A DNA stretch of 64,000 nt from JAMXLO01 sp963812075 (lineage in GTDB: Bacteria; Pseudomonadota; Alphaproteobacteria; Acetobacterales; Acetobacteraceae). Made by a program: the position numbers and the translations under genes. Location: NCBI GenBank assembly GCA_963812075.1, contig CAWETN010000010.1, positions 1-64,000 on the forward strand, given 5' to 3'. Positions 50,818 through 59,899 of this stretch are shown in pieces. Each line of letters opens with the position of its first letter. Positions within the stretch are counted from its first letter, which is position 1. The notes below the pieces were generated by a model that saw nothing but the letters and a program-made list of their open reading frames with translations, searched no databases and was not told the DNA's origin.

Positions 50818-52140
50818 ATGATCCGCCGTCGCCACCTGCTGGCAGCCGCCGCATCCACCCTGGCCGCGCCCGCCATCGTGGAGCGCGCCAACGCGCAGTC
50901 CGCCTTCGACTGGAAGCAGTTCAAGGGCCAGTCGATCGAGGTAAACTACCAGCTTTCGCCGCGTGGCGACGTCGCCAAGGCGCACATCAAGGAGTTCGAG
51001 GAACTGACCGGCATCAAGGTCGGCTTCGAGCAGATCCCCGAACAGCAGCAGCGGCCGAAGGTGGCGATGGAGATGGCCACCGGCCATCCGAGCTTCGACG
51101 TGGTCAATGTCGGTATGCACGTGCAGAAGCGGCTGATCGAGCGCGCCAACTGGATGGCGGATCTGCGCCCGTTCATCGCCGATGGATCGCTGACCGCGAC
51201 CGACTTCAACCAGGCGGACTTCAGCAAGCCGTCGATGGAGGTGGCGACCGGGCCGGACGGCAAGCTGAACGTGCTACCGCTGAACCAGGACCTGTTCATC
51301 CTGTACTGGAACAAGGAGCTGTTCGCGCAGAAGGGGCTGAACGCGGCGCCGAAGACGCTGGAGGAGACGATGACGATGGCGCACCAGCTCACCGACGCGT
51401 CGAAGGGCGTGTACGGTTTCGTCGGCCGCGGCCTGAAGAACGCCAACATGACGTTCTGGGACGACATCCTGCTGAAATGGGACCAGGAGACCGTCACGGC
51501 CGACGGCAGGAAGCTGCTGACCGACACACCGGAAGCGATCGAGGCCGCCACGTGGTACCAGAAGATCATGCGCGAATGCGCGCCGCCCGGGGTGATCGGT
51601 TTCAACTGGAACGAGTGCCAGACCACCTTCATGCAGGGCCGCGCGGCGATCTGGTGGGACGGCATCGGCTTCTCGGCGCCGATGATCGATCCGAACAAGT
51701 CGAAGGTCGTGGGCAAGATCGGCTTCGCCCCCGATCCCGCCGGTAAGGTGCGCAACTGCGCCACGTTCATCGACGGCATCGGCATCCCGGCGACCGCGAA
51801 GAACAAGAAGCCGGCCTGGCTGTTCGTGCAGTGGGCGACAGGCAAGAGGATGCTGACCGAGGTGCTGCGCACCGGTTCCGGAACGCCGGCGCGGCTGTCT
51901 TGCTACGACGATGCCGACGTGCTCAAGGGCAGCGCGTTCCCCCCGGAGTGGTTCGAGACGACGCAGACCAGCCTGAAGATGGCGCGGTCGGGCCTGCCGG
52001 TGATCGTGCCGGTGACCGAGTTCCGCGACACGGTCGGCACGGCGGTCACCAACATCGTTGCAGGCGCCGATCCGGCGACGGAGCTGAAGAAGGCGACGGC
52101 GGCATTCCAGCCGGTGCTGGACAAGTCGAACGAGGCGTAG
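50818..52140 (+). CDS. Extracellular solute-binding protein (second importer)
   Basis: A 440-residue family 1 binding protein. The signal peptide is MIRRRHLLAAAASTLAAPAI with cleavage near RANAQ; ATG 50818 has GGAGG seven bases upstream. Body motifs include GHPSFDVVNVGMHVQKRLIE and LPLNQDLFILYWNKELF, typical of sugar-binding proteins. It is distinct from the tandem pair at 11.7-14.4 kb. It follows its permeases, and a small palindrome lies just downstream. Confidence 0.9.
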   Translation: MIRRRHLLAAAASTLAAPAIVERANAQSAFDWKQFKGQSIEVNYQLSPRGDVAKAHIKEFEELTGIKVGFEQIPEQQQRPKVAMEMATGHPSFDVVNVGMHVQKRLIERANWMADLRPFIADGSLTATDFNQADFSKPSMEVATGPDGKLNVLPLNQDLFILYWNKELFAQKGLNAAPKTLEETMTMAHQLTDASKGVYGFVGRGLKNANMTFWDDILLKWDQETVTADGRKLLTDTPEAIEAATWYQKIMRECAPPGVIGFNWNECQTTFMQGRAAIWWDGIGFSAPMIDPNKSKVVGKIGFAPDPAGKVRNCATFIDGIGIPATAKNKKPAWLFVQWATGKRMLTEVLRTGSGTPARLSCYDDADVLKGSAFPPEWFETTQTSLKMARSGLPVIVPVTEFRDTVGTAVTNIVAGADPATELKKATAAFQPVLDKSNEA

Positions 52141-52155
52141 AAACCCCTTCGCTAA

Positions 52156-52181
52156 CCCTCTCCCGCGGCAGCGGGGGAGGG
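52156..52181. repeat. Dispersed short palindrome, copy 2
   Basis: CCCTCTCCCGC-GGCA-GCGGGGGAGGG between two convergent genes. Its reverse complement shares the CCTCCCCCGC...GCGGGAGAGG core with 35428-35451. There is no T run, so it is not a standard terminator, though it could weaken readthrough in both directions. Confidence 0.6.
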
Positions 52182-52197
52182 TCGGGGAGGGGGTGCC

Positions 52198-53052
52198 TCA
52201 CCCCCCCAGGAACTTCTCCGTCCAGCTCTTGTAGTCGCCGTCGCGCGTGACGCGTCGCATCGTCTCGGCCGACGCAATCCCCTGTAGGTCTGCGGGCTTC
52301 GTCCCCTCGCGCAGCGCCTTCAGCGTGTTGTAGACCGCCTGCACCGCGGCCGAGAACGGCTGGTGCCCCTGCAACGCGATCCGCACGCGCCGGCTGGCAA
52401 GGTAGTCGCGGTCCGGCGCATTGCCGCCGCCCATCATCAGCGGCAGCTTCACCGCCGAATGGATCGCGTCCAACTGCTCGCGCGTCACGCCACCGGCGAA
52501 GAACAGCGCGTCGACGCCTGCTTCTTCATACGCCTTGGCGCGGCGCAGCACGTCCTCGGTGCCGGTCAACGCCGCCGCACTGGTGCGACCGACGATGACG
52601 AACGATGGATCCTCGCGCGCGGCGACCGCGGCGCGCATCTTGCCCACGCCTTCCTCCAGCGAGATCAGGCCCGGTTTCTTCTCGCTGTAGGTCTTCGGCA
52701 GCAGCGTGTCCTCGATGCACATCGCGGCGACGCCCGCGGTCTCCAGTTCCTGCACCGTGCGCATCACGTTCAGCGCATTGCCGTAGCCATGATCCGCATC
52801 GACCAGCAGCGGCAGCTTGCCCGCGCGGTTGATGCGGTACGCCTGCTCGGCGAACTCGCTGAGCGTCAGCACGATCAGGTCCGGCGCACCGAGCACGGTG
52901 AACGACGCGATCGAGCCGGCGAACATCCCCACCTCGAACCCCAGCTCCTCGGCGATGCGCGCCGAGATCGGATCGAACACCGATCCCGGATGCAGGCATT
53001 TGTCGCCCGCCAGCAGCGCGCGGAAGCGTTCCCGTCGATCGGTCCAGTGCAT
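52198..53052 (-). CDS. PEP mutase/isocitrate lyase superfamily protein (oxaloacetate decarboxylase-like)
   Basis: A 284-residue TIM-barrel enzyme. Metal and substrate motifs are VDADHGYGNALNVMRTVQEL, with CIEDTLLPKTYSEKK in the gating loop. HPGSVFDPISARIAEELGFE and APDLIVLTLSEFAEQAYRIN match the oxaloacetate decarboxylase subgroup described in Pseudomonas. The SnoaL-like gene upstream (12 bp) and the gamma-glutamyltransferase homologue are on the same strand, probably in one transcript. Confidence 0.85.
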   Translation of the reverse strand: MHWTDRRERFRALLAGDKCLHPGSVFDPISARIAEELGFEVGMFAGSIASFTVLGAPDLIVLTLSEFAEQAYRINRAGKLPLLVDADHGYGNALNVMRTVQELETAGVAAMCIEDTLLPKTYSEKKPGLISLEEGVGKMRAAVAAREDPSFVIVGRTSAAALTGTEDVLRRAKAYEEAGVDALFFAGGVTREQLDAIHSAVKLPLMMGGGNAPDRDYLASRRVRIALQGHQPFSAAVQAVYNTLKALREGTKPADLQGIASAETMRRVTRDGDYKSWTEKFLGG

Positions 53053-53064
53053 ATCTGTCCTCCC

Positions 53065-53481
53065 CTAGTTCAGCGTCATGCCAAGCTGCTGATACATCGA
53101 CAGGAAGTCGAAGTTGTTCCAGCCTTCGACGATCTTGCCGTCCTTGACGCGCGCGATGCACATGCCGCCGAAGCGCGCCATCTTGTTGGTGGGCGCGGGC
53201 GCCATGCCCGGCCCGGTATGCGTCGCCGTCACCGCGCAGCGAATGGCGATCCTGTCGCCGTCCACCAGCGCATCCTCCACGGTGATGCGGATATCGGGAA
53301 ACGCGGTGCGGATCTGGTGGAAGAACGGCTTGAACGCGGCCGGCCCTTTGAGCGGCTGGCCATCCGGACCGATGCCGTGCACCAGCGCGTCGTCCGCCAT
53401 CAACTCGTCGATCGCACTCTCTCGCTGCTGGTTCCACACTTCCTCGAACCAGCGATGCAGGAGCGTCGGTGCCTGTGCCAT
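53065..53481 (-). CDS. SnoaL-like ester cyclase / polyketide cyclase fold protein
   Basis: A 138-residue alpha+beta barrel protein of the NTF2-like superfamily. Markers are LLHRWFEEVWNQQRESAIDE, the central FFHQIRTAFPDIRITVEDAL, and the C-terminal KDGKIVEGWNNFDFLSMYQQ, which is the usual ester-cyclase ending. The exact reaction is unknown; such proteins are often isomerases or hydratases of small acids. It lies 13 bp from the GGT-like gene. Confidence 0.82.
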   Translation of the reverse strand: MAQAPTLLHRWFEEVWNQQRESAIDELMADDALVHGIGPDGQPLKGPAAFKPFFHQIRTAFPDIRITVEDALVDGDRIAIRCAVTATHTGPGMAPAPTNKMARFGGMCIARVKDGKIVEGWNNFDFLSMYQQLGMTLN

Positions 53482-53494
53482 CGCGTCGTCTCCC

Positions 53495-55078
53495 TCATGC
53501 CGCCGCCACGAAGCCGTCCCGCCGCGGATCGCAGCCGCCGGTCATCACGCCGGTTGCCGGATCAATGGCGATACCCTGCATGCCGCCGACCGCCGTCGTC
53601 CATTCCGCCGTCGCCTCGGCGGCATGACCACGCGTGCACAGCGACGCGATGGTGTCGGCGCAGATGCGTGATTCCACCTGCACGCGCCGGCCATCCCACA
53701 GCCGCGCGCGCGGGGCCTCGATCGCGTCCTGGATGCCGAGACCGAAGTCGACGTGCTGGATCAGCGCCTGCGGCTGCGTCTGGCAGATGCCGTAACTGCC
53801 CGGCGTGCCGAGGGCCAGCACGGGCCGGCCGTTGCGCGTGGCGATGCTGGGCGCCATCGGCAGCGCCAGCGCACCGCCTGGTCGCAAGGCATTCGGTCCG
53901 CGCAGATCAACCTCGCCCCAGTACAGGAAGTTGTTGAGGCACACGCCATGGCCCGGCACGACGACGCCGCAGCCGAACTTCGCGCCCAGGCTCTGAGTGA
54001 TGCACACGACATTGCCGTCGGCATCGGCGACGGAGAACGACGTGGTGTGTTGCTGCGTGGTGCCGACGAACTGCTCGGTCAGTCCTTCGATCGCCGCATC
54101 GTCGCGTACGTGGTCGCGCTGCGCCCGCACCGTATTGTCCGACAGCAGACGCGCCAGGTGTGCGGGTGAGGGATTGTTGTGCGCGATCCGCGTGCCCGCG
54201 GCGAGGCGGATCGCACGATACACCGCATCCAGATGCGCGACGCCGTTGCGTTCCATCGCAGCAAGGTCGAAGCCATCCAGGATGCGCAGCGTCAGCAGGT
54301 ACTGGAACCCCTCACACGGCGGCGGCAGCGTATGCACGTCAAGCCCGCGATACGCCGCCGTCAGCGGATCGAGCCAGACGGGTTCGACCGATTCCAAATC
54401 GGCCAGCGTCAGACAGCCGCCCAATCCGCGGACCTGCGCGACAACCGCGCGGCCAAGCGCGCCGCCATGTAGGTAGCGAGGCCCTTCGGCGGCGATCGCC
54501 TCGTACGTGCGCGCCAGGTCGGGCTGGCGCAGCACCTTGCCCAATGTCGCAGCGCTGCCGCCCGTGTAGGTGCGCGCCCAGTCGTCGTAGAACGCGTGCC
54601 GGCCCTTGAACTCGGCAATCGTGTCGTTGATCGCCGATACGTTGTACTCGACCAGCGGAAACCCATCGCGCGCCAACGCGATGGTCGGCGCGAACACCTC
54701 GGCCAGTGACTTCCTGCCATAGGCACGCACCAGCTCGCACCAGCCGGCGAGGTTGCCCGGCGTGCCGGCGGCGATTGGACCGCGCGCCAGCTCCTCACGA
54801 TCGGTGAAGCGGCCGGCGGGAAACTCCGACGGCACACGCGTGATGAAATCGAGCGTGCGCACGCGTCGTTCGGCGGCGATGTAGCAGGTCGCCATGCCCA
54901 TGCCGGCAAGGCCCGACATGTACGGTTCGGTGACGTTCAGCGCGGCGGCGGTGGCAGCGGCGGCATCGAATGCGTTGCCGCCGGCACGCAGGATCGCGGC
55001 CCCCGCCTGTGCCGCCTGCGGATGCCCCGCGGCGACGATGCCGCGCAACGAGGACACGCTGGGTCGCCTGCCGTCCAC
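53495..55078 (-). CDS. Gamma-glutamyltransferase family Ntn-hydrolase without signal peptide
   Basis: A 527-residue homologue of gamma-glutamyltranspeptidase. AAGHPQAAQAGAAILRAGGN and AFDAAAATAAALNVTEPYMS open the large subunit. The autoprocessing/nucleophile Thr is in QQHTTSFSVADADGNVVCIT, and the small subunit ends with DPRRDGFVAAA. The start is GTG 55078 with GGGGAGG upstream. No signal peptide precedes the catalytic domain, so it is probably cytosolic. This fits the oxamate amidohydrolase (HpxW) or acylase branch better than periplasmic GGT. Confidence 0.85.
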   Translation of the reverse strand: MDGRRPSVSSLRGIVAAGHPQAAQAGAAILRAGGNAFDAAAATAAALNVTEPYMSGLAGMGMATCYIAAERRVRTLDFITRVPSEFPAGRFTDREELARGPIAAGTPGNLAGWCELVRAYGRKSLAEVFAPTIALARDGFPLVEYNVSAINDTIAEFKGRHAFYDDWARTYTGGSAATLGKVLRQPDLARTYEAIAAEGPRYLHGGALGRAVVAQVRGLGGCLTLADLESVEPVWLDPLTAAYRGLDVHTLPPPCEGFQYLLTLRILDGFDLAAMERNGVAHLDAVYRAIRLAAGTRIAHNNPSPAHLARLLSDNTVRAQRDHVRDDAAIEGLTEQFVGTTQQHTTSFSVADADGNVVCITQSLGAKFGCGVVVPGHGVCLNNFLYWGEVDLRGPNALRPGGALALPMAPSIATRNGRPVLALGTPGSYGICQTQPQALIQHVDFGLGIQDAIEAPRARLWDGRRVQVESRICADTIASLCTRGHAAEATAEWTTAVGGMQGIAIDPATGVMTGGCDPRRDGFVAAA

Positions 55079-55092
55079 TCGTGTTACCTCCC

Positions 55093-56331
55093 CTATCCCG
55101 CGAGCAGCCCCACCACCGCGCCGCTCATACAGGTGGCCAACGTCCCCGATAGGATCGAGCGCATGCCGAGTGCGACCACCTCGTGCCGCCGCTCGGGCAC
55201 CATGACGCCAAGGCCGCCGATCACGATGCCCAGGCTGCCGAAATTCGCGAAGCCGCACAATGCGTAGGTCAGGATAAGGCGCGAGCGCGGCGCGAACGTG
55301 TCCGACGGCAGCGCGGCAAAGTTCACATAGGCGACGAACTCATTCAGCACTGTCTTGGTGCCCATCAGTGTCGCGGCGGTCCCGGCTTCGTCCCAGCTCA
55401 GCCCGATCAGCCACATCACCGGACGGAACGGCCAGGCGAAGATGCGTTGCAGCGTGACAGGGGCGTCGCCCCAGTGCGGCAGTTCACCCAGCGCCGCGTT
55501 GATCAGTGCGACCAGGGCCACCGCCACCAGCAACGTCGCGACGATGCCGACGAGGACGGGCACGCCGTCGATGGTGCCCTTCACCAGCGCATCGAGAGCG
55601 CTCACCGGTGGATGCTCGATCAGCAGCGTCGCCTCTGTCTCTGCCGGACCGAACGGCACCATCAGCGCCGCCAGCGCCAATCCCGCCGGCGTGCTGATCA
55701 CCGAGGCGATCAGGATGTTGCCCAGCGCATTCGGCACCAGCGGTGCGAGGAACGAGGCGTAGATCACCATCACCGTGCCGGCGACGCCGGCCATGCCGCA
55801 CGTCATCAGTGCGAACAGTTCTCCCCGTTGCATGCGCGCGAGATAGGGACGCACCAGCAGCGGCGCCTCGATCATGCCGACGAACACGTGCACCGCGGCC
55901 CCCAGCGCGAGCGCGCCGCCGACGCCCATCGCGCGGCGCAGCAGCCAGGCGAAGGCGGCGGTGATCCGCTGCAGCACGCCCCAATGGAACAGCAGCGACG
56001 CGAGCGCGCTGATCGTCAGCACCAGCGGCAGCGCCTGGAACGCCAAAATGAAGCCCGCACCGGGATGCGTCTCGGCGAACGGCAGCGGCGGGCCGGCCAG
56101 ATAGCCGAACAGGAAGGCGGTGCCGGCCTGCGTCGCGTTCTGCAACGCCGTGGCGCCGTCGTTCAGCAGCAGGATCAGCGCGCTCGCCGGCGGGAGGAAC
56201 AGCAGCAGCAGTGCCAGCGCCCATTGCAGCGCGATGCCGGCGGCGACGGTGCGCCAGGGAATGCGGCGGCGGTCCTCGCTCAGCGCCCAGGCGAGGGCGA
56301 GCAGCGCGGCCACACCGACGAGGCCGCGCAT
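55093..56331 (-). CDS. Concentrative nucleoside transporter (CNT/NupC family)
   Basis: A 412-residue membrane symporter. Conserved elements are AFILAFQALPLVLTISALAS-like (GFILAFQALPLVLTISALAS), GMIEAPLLVRPYLARMQRGE, ASVISTPAGLALAALMVPFG, TKTVLNEFVAYVNFAALPSD and TYALCGFANFGSLGIVIGGL; the last two carry the substrate-binding residues of CNTs. It imports nucleosides with Na+ or H+. It lies between the ThDP enzyme and the GGT-like gene on the same strand, with gaps of 7 and 14 bp. Confidence 0.93.
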   Translation of the reverse strand: MRGLVGVAALLALAWALSEDRRRIPWRTVAAGIALQWALALLLLFLPPASALILLLNDGATALQNATQAGTAFLFGYLAGPPLPFAETHPGAGFILAFQALPLVLTISALASLLFHWGVLQRITAAFAWLLRRAMGVGGALALGAAVHVFVGMIEAPLLVRPYLARMQRGELFALMTCGMAGVAGTVMVIYASFLAPLVPNALGNILIASVISTPAGLALAALMVPFGPAETEATLLIEHPPVSALDALVKGTIDGVPVLVGIVATLLVAVALVALINAALGELPHWGDAPVTLQRIFAWPFRPVMWLIGLSWDEAGTAATLMGTKTVLNEFVAYVNFAALPSDTFAPRSRLILTYALCGFANFGSLGIVIGGLGVMVPERRHEVVALGMRSILSGTLATCMSGAVVGLLAG

Positions 56332-56338
56332 CGCGCGT

Positions 56339-57997
56339 TCAGGCGGCGGAGCGCTGGTTGAACGGATAGTAGGCGGGGAACTCGCCGACCGCGGTCATGT
56401 CGACCTCGACCAAACTCGGCCCTTTGTGCGCGATCGACTTCGCCACCGTGGCACCGAACGCCTCGGCGCTCTGCACCTTCCAGAACGGTATGCCGGCCAG
56501 TGCGGCAAGCTGGCCGAGGTCGGGGCCTTGCAGGTCGGCGAAGAAGCGGCGGCCCTGCGCGGTGGCGTCCTGGATGCGCTTGATCACGCCATAGCCGCGG
56601 TCGTTCATCACGATGACGCTGAGATCGAGGTTCTCCTGCACCGCGGTCCACAGCTCGCCGACATTGAGAAAGAAGCCACCGTCGCCGGTCATGCAGATGG
56701 TCTTGCGCCCGTTCGCCGCCGCCGCGGCGCCGAGGCTCAGCGACAGTCCCTGGCCGATGCCGGCGCCGACCGGGAAGACGCTTTGGTGCGGGCTGTAGAC
56801 CGGGAAGATGCGGTTGCCCCAGGTGGTGTTGCTCTGCGTCACGTCGCGCACCCAGATCGCATCCTTCGGCATCACCGGACGCAGCTGCTCGGGGAATGTG
56901 CCGTAGACGCCGAGCGTGGCAAGGAAGTCGTCGCGTGCGGCCTGCTTCAGGGCGGAGAAATCGCTGCGATAGGCAGAGTCGAGCTTCATCCGGCCCTCGA
57001 TGCGCGGCAGCAGCGCCTCCAGCGTCGCCTGCGCGTCGCCGCAGACGAAATAGCTGTTGGCATAGGTGCGGCCGTTGGCCAGCGGATCGACATCGATCTG
57101 GATGATGTTGGACGGCAGCTTCACCACGAAGTCGCCGGTCTCCTGGCCGCGCAGGCGCGTGCCGACGGCGAGCATCAGATCCACGGTCTGGTAGAACTGC
57201 TGGATCTTCGGCATGCCGTTGCCGTGCAGCGCGCCCAGGCTCATCGGATGCTCCTCGGACACCGTGCCCTTGCCGTTGGCGCTGTTGAGCATAGTGAAGC
57301 CGAGATCGAGCAGCTTGTGCACCGCCGTACTGGCGCGTCGCGCGCCGGAGCCCAGCCACAGCATCGGCCGCTTCGCCGCGGTCACGCGCGCAGCGAGCTC
57401 GTCGAGCTCGGCATCCGACGGCGTGCGCGGCGGCGGCAGCGGCAGCACGAAATAGTCGAAGATCGCCGGACGCTCGACCGGCACGCGTTGCAGGTCGATC
57501 GGCACCTCGACGCTGACCGGGCCAGTGGGCGGCGTCAGCGCATCGACTGCCGCGCGGGTCAGCACGCCGATCGCCTGCTGCGCGGAACGCACGCGGTAGG
57601 CGCTCTTCGACACCGAGCGCAGCATGCCAAGCTGGTCCGGCGCGTCGTGCACGGTGCCCATCTCGCGATCGACGAATTTCGTCGAGGTCTGGCCGGTGAT
57701 GTGCAGCACGGGCGTGCCGGAGAAGCGCGCCTCGATCAGCCCGCCGATCGCGTTCGCCGCGCCCGGCCCGGTGGAAGAGAAGATCACGCCCAGGCCGCCG
57801 GAGACGCGTGCGTAGCCGTCCGCCATGTGCGCGCCGCCCAGCTCGCCGCGCGCCATGACGAAGCGGATGGCGTTGCGCCGGCCGATTGCATCCAGCATCG
57901 GGATGTTGTGCACCGAGGCGATGCCGAACGCGGTGGTGACGCCGCATTGCGTGAGGAATTCGGCCACCAGGTCGCCCACGGTGTAATCGCTCGCCAT
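56339..57997 (-). CDS. Thiamine-diphosphate-dependent enzyme (acetolactate synthase-like)
   Basis: A 552-residue enzyme with the three-domain ThDP fold. The cofactor-activating Glu is in MARGELGGAHMADGYARVSG, and FSSTGPGAANAIGGLIEARF follows. The ThDP/Mg motif is GDGGFFLNVGELWTAVQENL continuing to VIVMNDRGYG. The start ATG 57997 has GGGAG upstream. It resembles ALS/benzoylformate decarboxylase-like 2-oxoacid enzymes, but the substrate cannot be assigned. It is divergent from a PEP-mutase-superfamily gene 140 bp away. Confidence 0.88.
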   Translation of the reverse strand: MASDYTVGDLVAEFLTQCGVTTAFGIASVHNIPMLDAIGRRNAIRFVMARGELGGAHMADGYARVSGGLGVIFSSTGPGAANAIGGLIEARFSGTPVLHITGQTSTKFVDREMGTVHDAPDQLGMLRSVSKSAYRVRSAQQAIGVLTRAAVDALTPPTGPVSVEVPIDLQRVPVERPAIFDYFVLPLPPPRTPSDAELDELAARVTAAKRPMLWLGSGARRASTAVHKLLDLGFTMLNSANGKGTVSEEHPMSLGALHGNGMPKIQQFYQTVDLMLAVGTRLRGQETGDFVVKLPSNIIQIDVDPLANGRTYANSYFVCGDAQATLEALLPRIEGRMKLDSAYRSDFSALKQAARDDFLATLGVYGTFPEQLRPVMPKDAIWVRDVTQSNTTWGNRIFPVYSPHQSVFPVGAGIGQGLSLSLGAAAAANGRKTICMTGDGGFFLNVGELWTAVQENLDLSVIVMNDRGYGVIKRIQDATAQGRRFFADLQGPDLGQLAALAGIPFWKVQSAEAFGATVAKSIAHKGPSLVEVDMTAVGEFPAYYPFNQRSAA

Positions 57998-58136
57998 CGA
58001 CACGCTCCCGCTCGTTGTTGCGACGCTGGAGCAGGCGGTTTGGTCCGTCAACCGCGGTTCGGTTTGGTCCACCAGACGCGATTGCCGCATTGCGGAGCGC
58101 TTGCCATGGTGGGTGAGGCATCGGGAGGAACGAGCG

Positions 58137-58952
58137 ATGGCAACCCAGACTGAGAAGGCCGATCGGTTCCGCGCACTGCACGACAACTGCTTCGTCATCG
58201 CCAACGCGTGGGACGCCGGCTCCGCGCGCATCCTGGCCGGCGTCGGCTTTGCCGCACTGGCGACATCGAGCGGTGCGGCGGCCGGCGCGCTCGGACGCCG
58301 CGACGGGGCGATCAGCCGGGAAGAGTCGCTGGCGCATGCGCGCGCCGTGGTGGACGCGACCGACCTGCCGGTGTCGGCCGATCTGGAGAAGGGGTTCGGC
58401 GACTCGCCGCAGGATGCCGCGCTGACCATCCGCATGGCCGGGCAGATCGGTCTCGTCGGCGGCTCGATCGAGGATGCGACGGGCGACGCGCAACAGCCGC
58501 TCTACGATGCCGGCCTGGCGCGCGAGCGCGTTGCGGCGGCAGTGGAGGCGGCGCGTGCCATGCCGTTCCCGTTCACCCTGACGGCCCGCGCCGAGGGGTT
58601 CCTGCGCGGCAAGCCCGACCTGGATGACGTGATCCGGCGGCTGCAGTCGTTCGAGGCTGCGGGGGCCGATGTGCTGATGGCGCCGGGTCTGCCGGACCTC
58701 GCGGCGGTGCGCGCCGTGTGCTCGGCGCTGTCGAAGCCGTTCAACTTCATGGGCGGCATCAAGGGCCGGTCGTTCTCGGTGGCGGAGCTGGCGGACGCCG
58801 GCGTGAAGCGGATCAGCCTGGCGACGTCGCTGTATCGCGCGGCGATGACCGGTCTGCTGGCCGCCGCGCGCGAGGTGAAGGAGAAGGGCAGTCTCGGCTA
58901 CGTCGATACGACGATGCCGACCCCGGAGCTGAACGGCTTCATGCGCGGATAG
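58137..58952 (+). CDS. PEP mutase/isocitrate lyase superfamily protein
   Basis: A 271-residue TIM-barrel protein. ANAWDAGSARILAGVGFAAL is the typical opening of this group, PVSADLEKGFGDSPQDAALT holds the metal-site residues, and GGSIEDATGDAQQPLYD replaces the EDK...NS gating loop of true PEP mutase. C-terminal LATSLYRAAMTGLLAAAREV. ATG 58137 has GGGAGG upstream. It is likely a C-C lyase or a carboligase acting on small 2-oxoacids; distinct from the gene at 52198. Confidence 0.85.
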   Translation: MATQTEKADRFRALHDNCFVIANAWDAGSARILAGVGFAALATSSGAAAGALGRRDGAISREESLAHARAVVDATDLPVSADLEKGFGDSPQDAALTIRMAGQIGLVGGSIEDATGDAQQPLYDAGLARERVAAAVEAARAMPFPFTLTARAEGFLRGKPDLDDVIRRLQSFEAAGADVLMAPGLPDLAAVRAVCSALSKPFNFMGGIKGRSFSVAELADAGVKRISLATSLYRAAMTGLLAAAREVKEKGSLGYVDTTMPTPELNGFMRG

Positions 58953-59056
58953 TGCGCGGGTGCGCCGGCAACCTGCCGGGTGCGGCGTTCCTGAAACGTG
59001 CGAACTGACGAATTGGGGAGGGTGGATTTGAGTCGTCGACTCCAGGCGCTGGCTGA

Positions 59057-59071
59057 GAACAAATAAGGAAC
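59057..59071 (+). promoter_or_regulatory. LexA (SOS) box of the imuA-imuB-dnaE2 cassette
   Basis: GAAC-AAATAAG-GAAC, a direct repeat with seven-base spacing, the known LexA recognition form in alphaproteobacteria (GTTC-N7-GTTC/GAAC-N7-GAAC). It ends six bases before the imuA start codon and shows that the cassette is induced by DNA damage. Confidence 0.85.
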
Positions 59072-59077
59072 ATAGCC

Positions 59078-59899
59078 ATGCGCCCCTTACTCCACATCGC
59101 AGACCAGCCGGCTGAGGATACCCCGGGTTCTCCGCGCGAGGAGCTCCCCCTGCGGCCGCGGCTTCCACGGACCAGGCCCTTGCCGGCGCATCTGGCAGCG
59201 CTGCTGCACAAGCCGTCCAGCTCTGGCGGCGTGTTGCCGTTCGGCGATCCCCGGGTGGATGCCTGCCTGAGCGGCGGCCTGTCGCTGGGCCAGTTGCACG
59301 AGATCGGGGCTGGGGGCCTGGACGCGGAGACCGCGGCGCTGTCCGCGGCCTTCATCGCCGCTCTGCTGGCACGCATCGCCCCGACCCGGCCGGTGTTCTG
59401 GATCGCGCCCATCGGCGACCTGCACCCGCCCGGCCTGTTGTCCTACGGGCTCGACCCCAACCGGCTGCTGCTGGTCCGTCCGGCAAAGGACGTGGACACG
59501 CTCGCTGCCATGGAGGTGGCGCTGCGCGCGGGCGTGGCCGCCGCCGTGGTGGGCGAGGTGGGCCAGTTCGACCGCACCGCCTCGCGCCGGCTGCAGCTTG
59601 CCTGCCTGGGTCACGGCTCCACCGGCTTCGTGCTGCGGCGCTGGCCGCACGGCCACCGGACCGCCGACCGCGAGGCCAGCGTGGCGGTCACCCGCTGGCT
59701 CCTCACCCCGGTTCCCAGCGCGAAGGAAGGCAAGGCGCCCGGCCGGCCGCGCTGGCACGTGGCGTTGACGCATGCCCGGGGCGGACGCCCGGGCGAATGG
59801 ATCATGGAGGTTTCGGATGACGCGACGCATCCTCTCCGTGTGGTTGCCGCACTGGCCGATCACGCGCCTGAGCCGAGGCACGCCCGTCTCGCCGGATAG
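59078..59899 (+). CDS. imuA: ImuA, RecA-like SOS mutagenesis protein
   Basis: A 273-residue RecA-related accessory factor for DnaE2-dependent lesion bypass. VLPFGDPRVDACLSGGLSLG and QLHEIGAGGLDAETAALSAA are typical of ImuA. A proper Walker A lysine is lacking (GAGGLDAET where GxxxxGKT is found in RecA), as usual for this branch. A LexA box lies just upstream, and the gene overlaps imuB by 83 bp. Confidence 0.92.
   Translation: MRPLLHIADQPAEDTPGSPREELPLRPRLPRTRPLPAHLAALLHKPSSSGGVLPFGDPRVDACLSGGLSLGQLHEIGAGGLDAETAALSAAFIAALLARIAPTRPVFWIAPIGDLHPPGLLSYGLDPNRLLLVRPAKDVDTLAAMEVALRAGVAAAVVGEVGQFDRTASRRLQLACLGHGSTGFVLRRWPHGHRTADREASVAVTRWLLTPVPSAKEGKAPGRPRWHVALTHARGGRPGEWIMEVSDDATHPLRVVAALADHAPEPRHARLAG

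Noticed and set aside
56339..58952. A phosphonate biosynthesis module (PEP mutase plus phosphonopyruvate decarboxylase)
   Set aside because: The PEP-mutase-superfamily protein lacks the EDK...NS loop, and the ThDP enzyme is full-length ALS-like rather than the shorter Ppd type.
56280..59168. 962-codon open frame opposite the ThDP and PEP-mutase-type genes
   Set aside because: It overlaps well-identified genes in other frames and has the Arg/Ala/Gly-rich composition of high-GC shadow frames.
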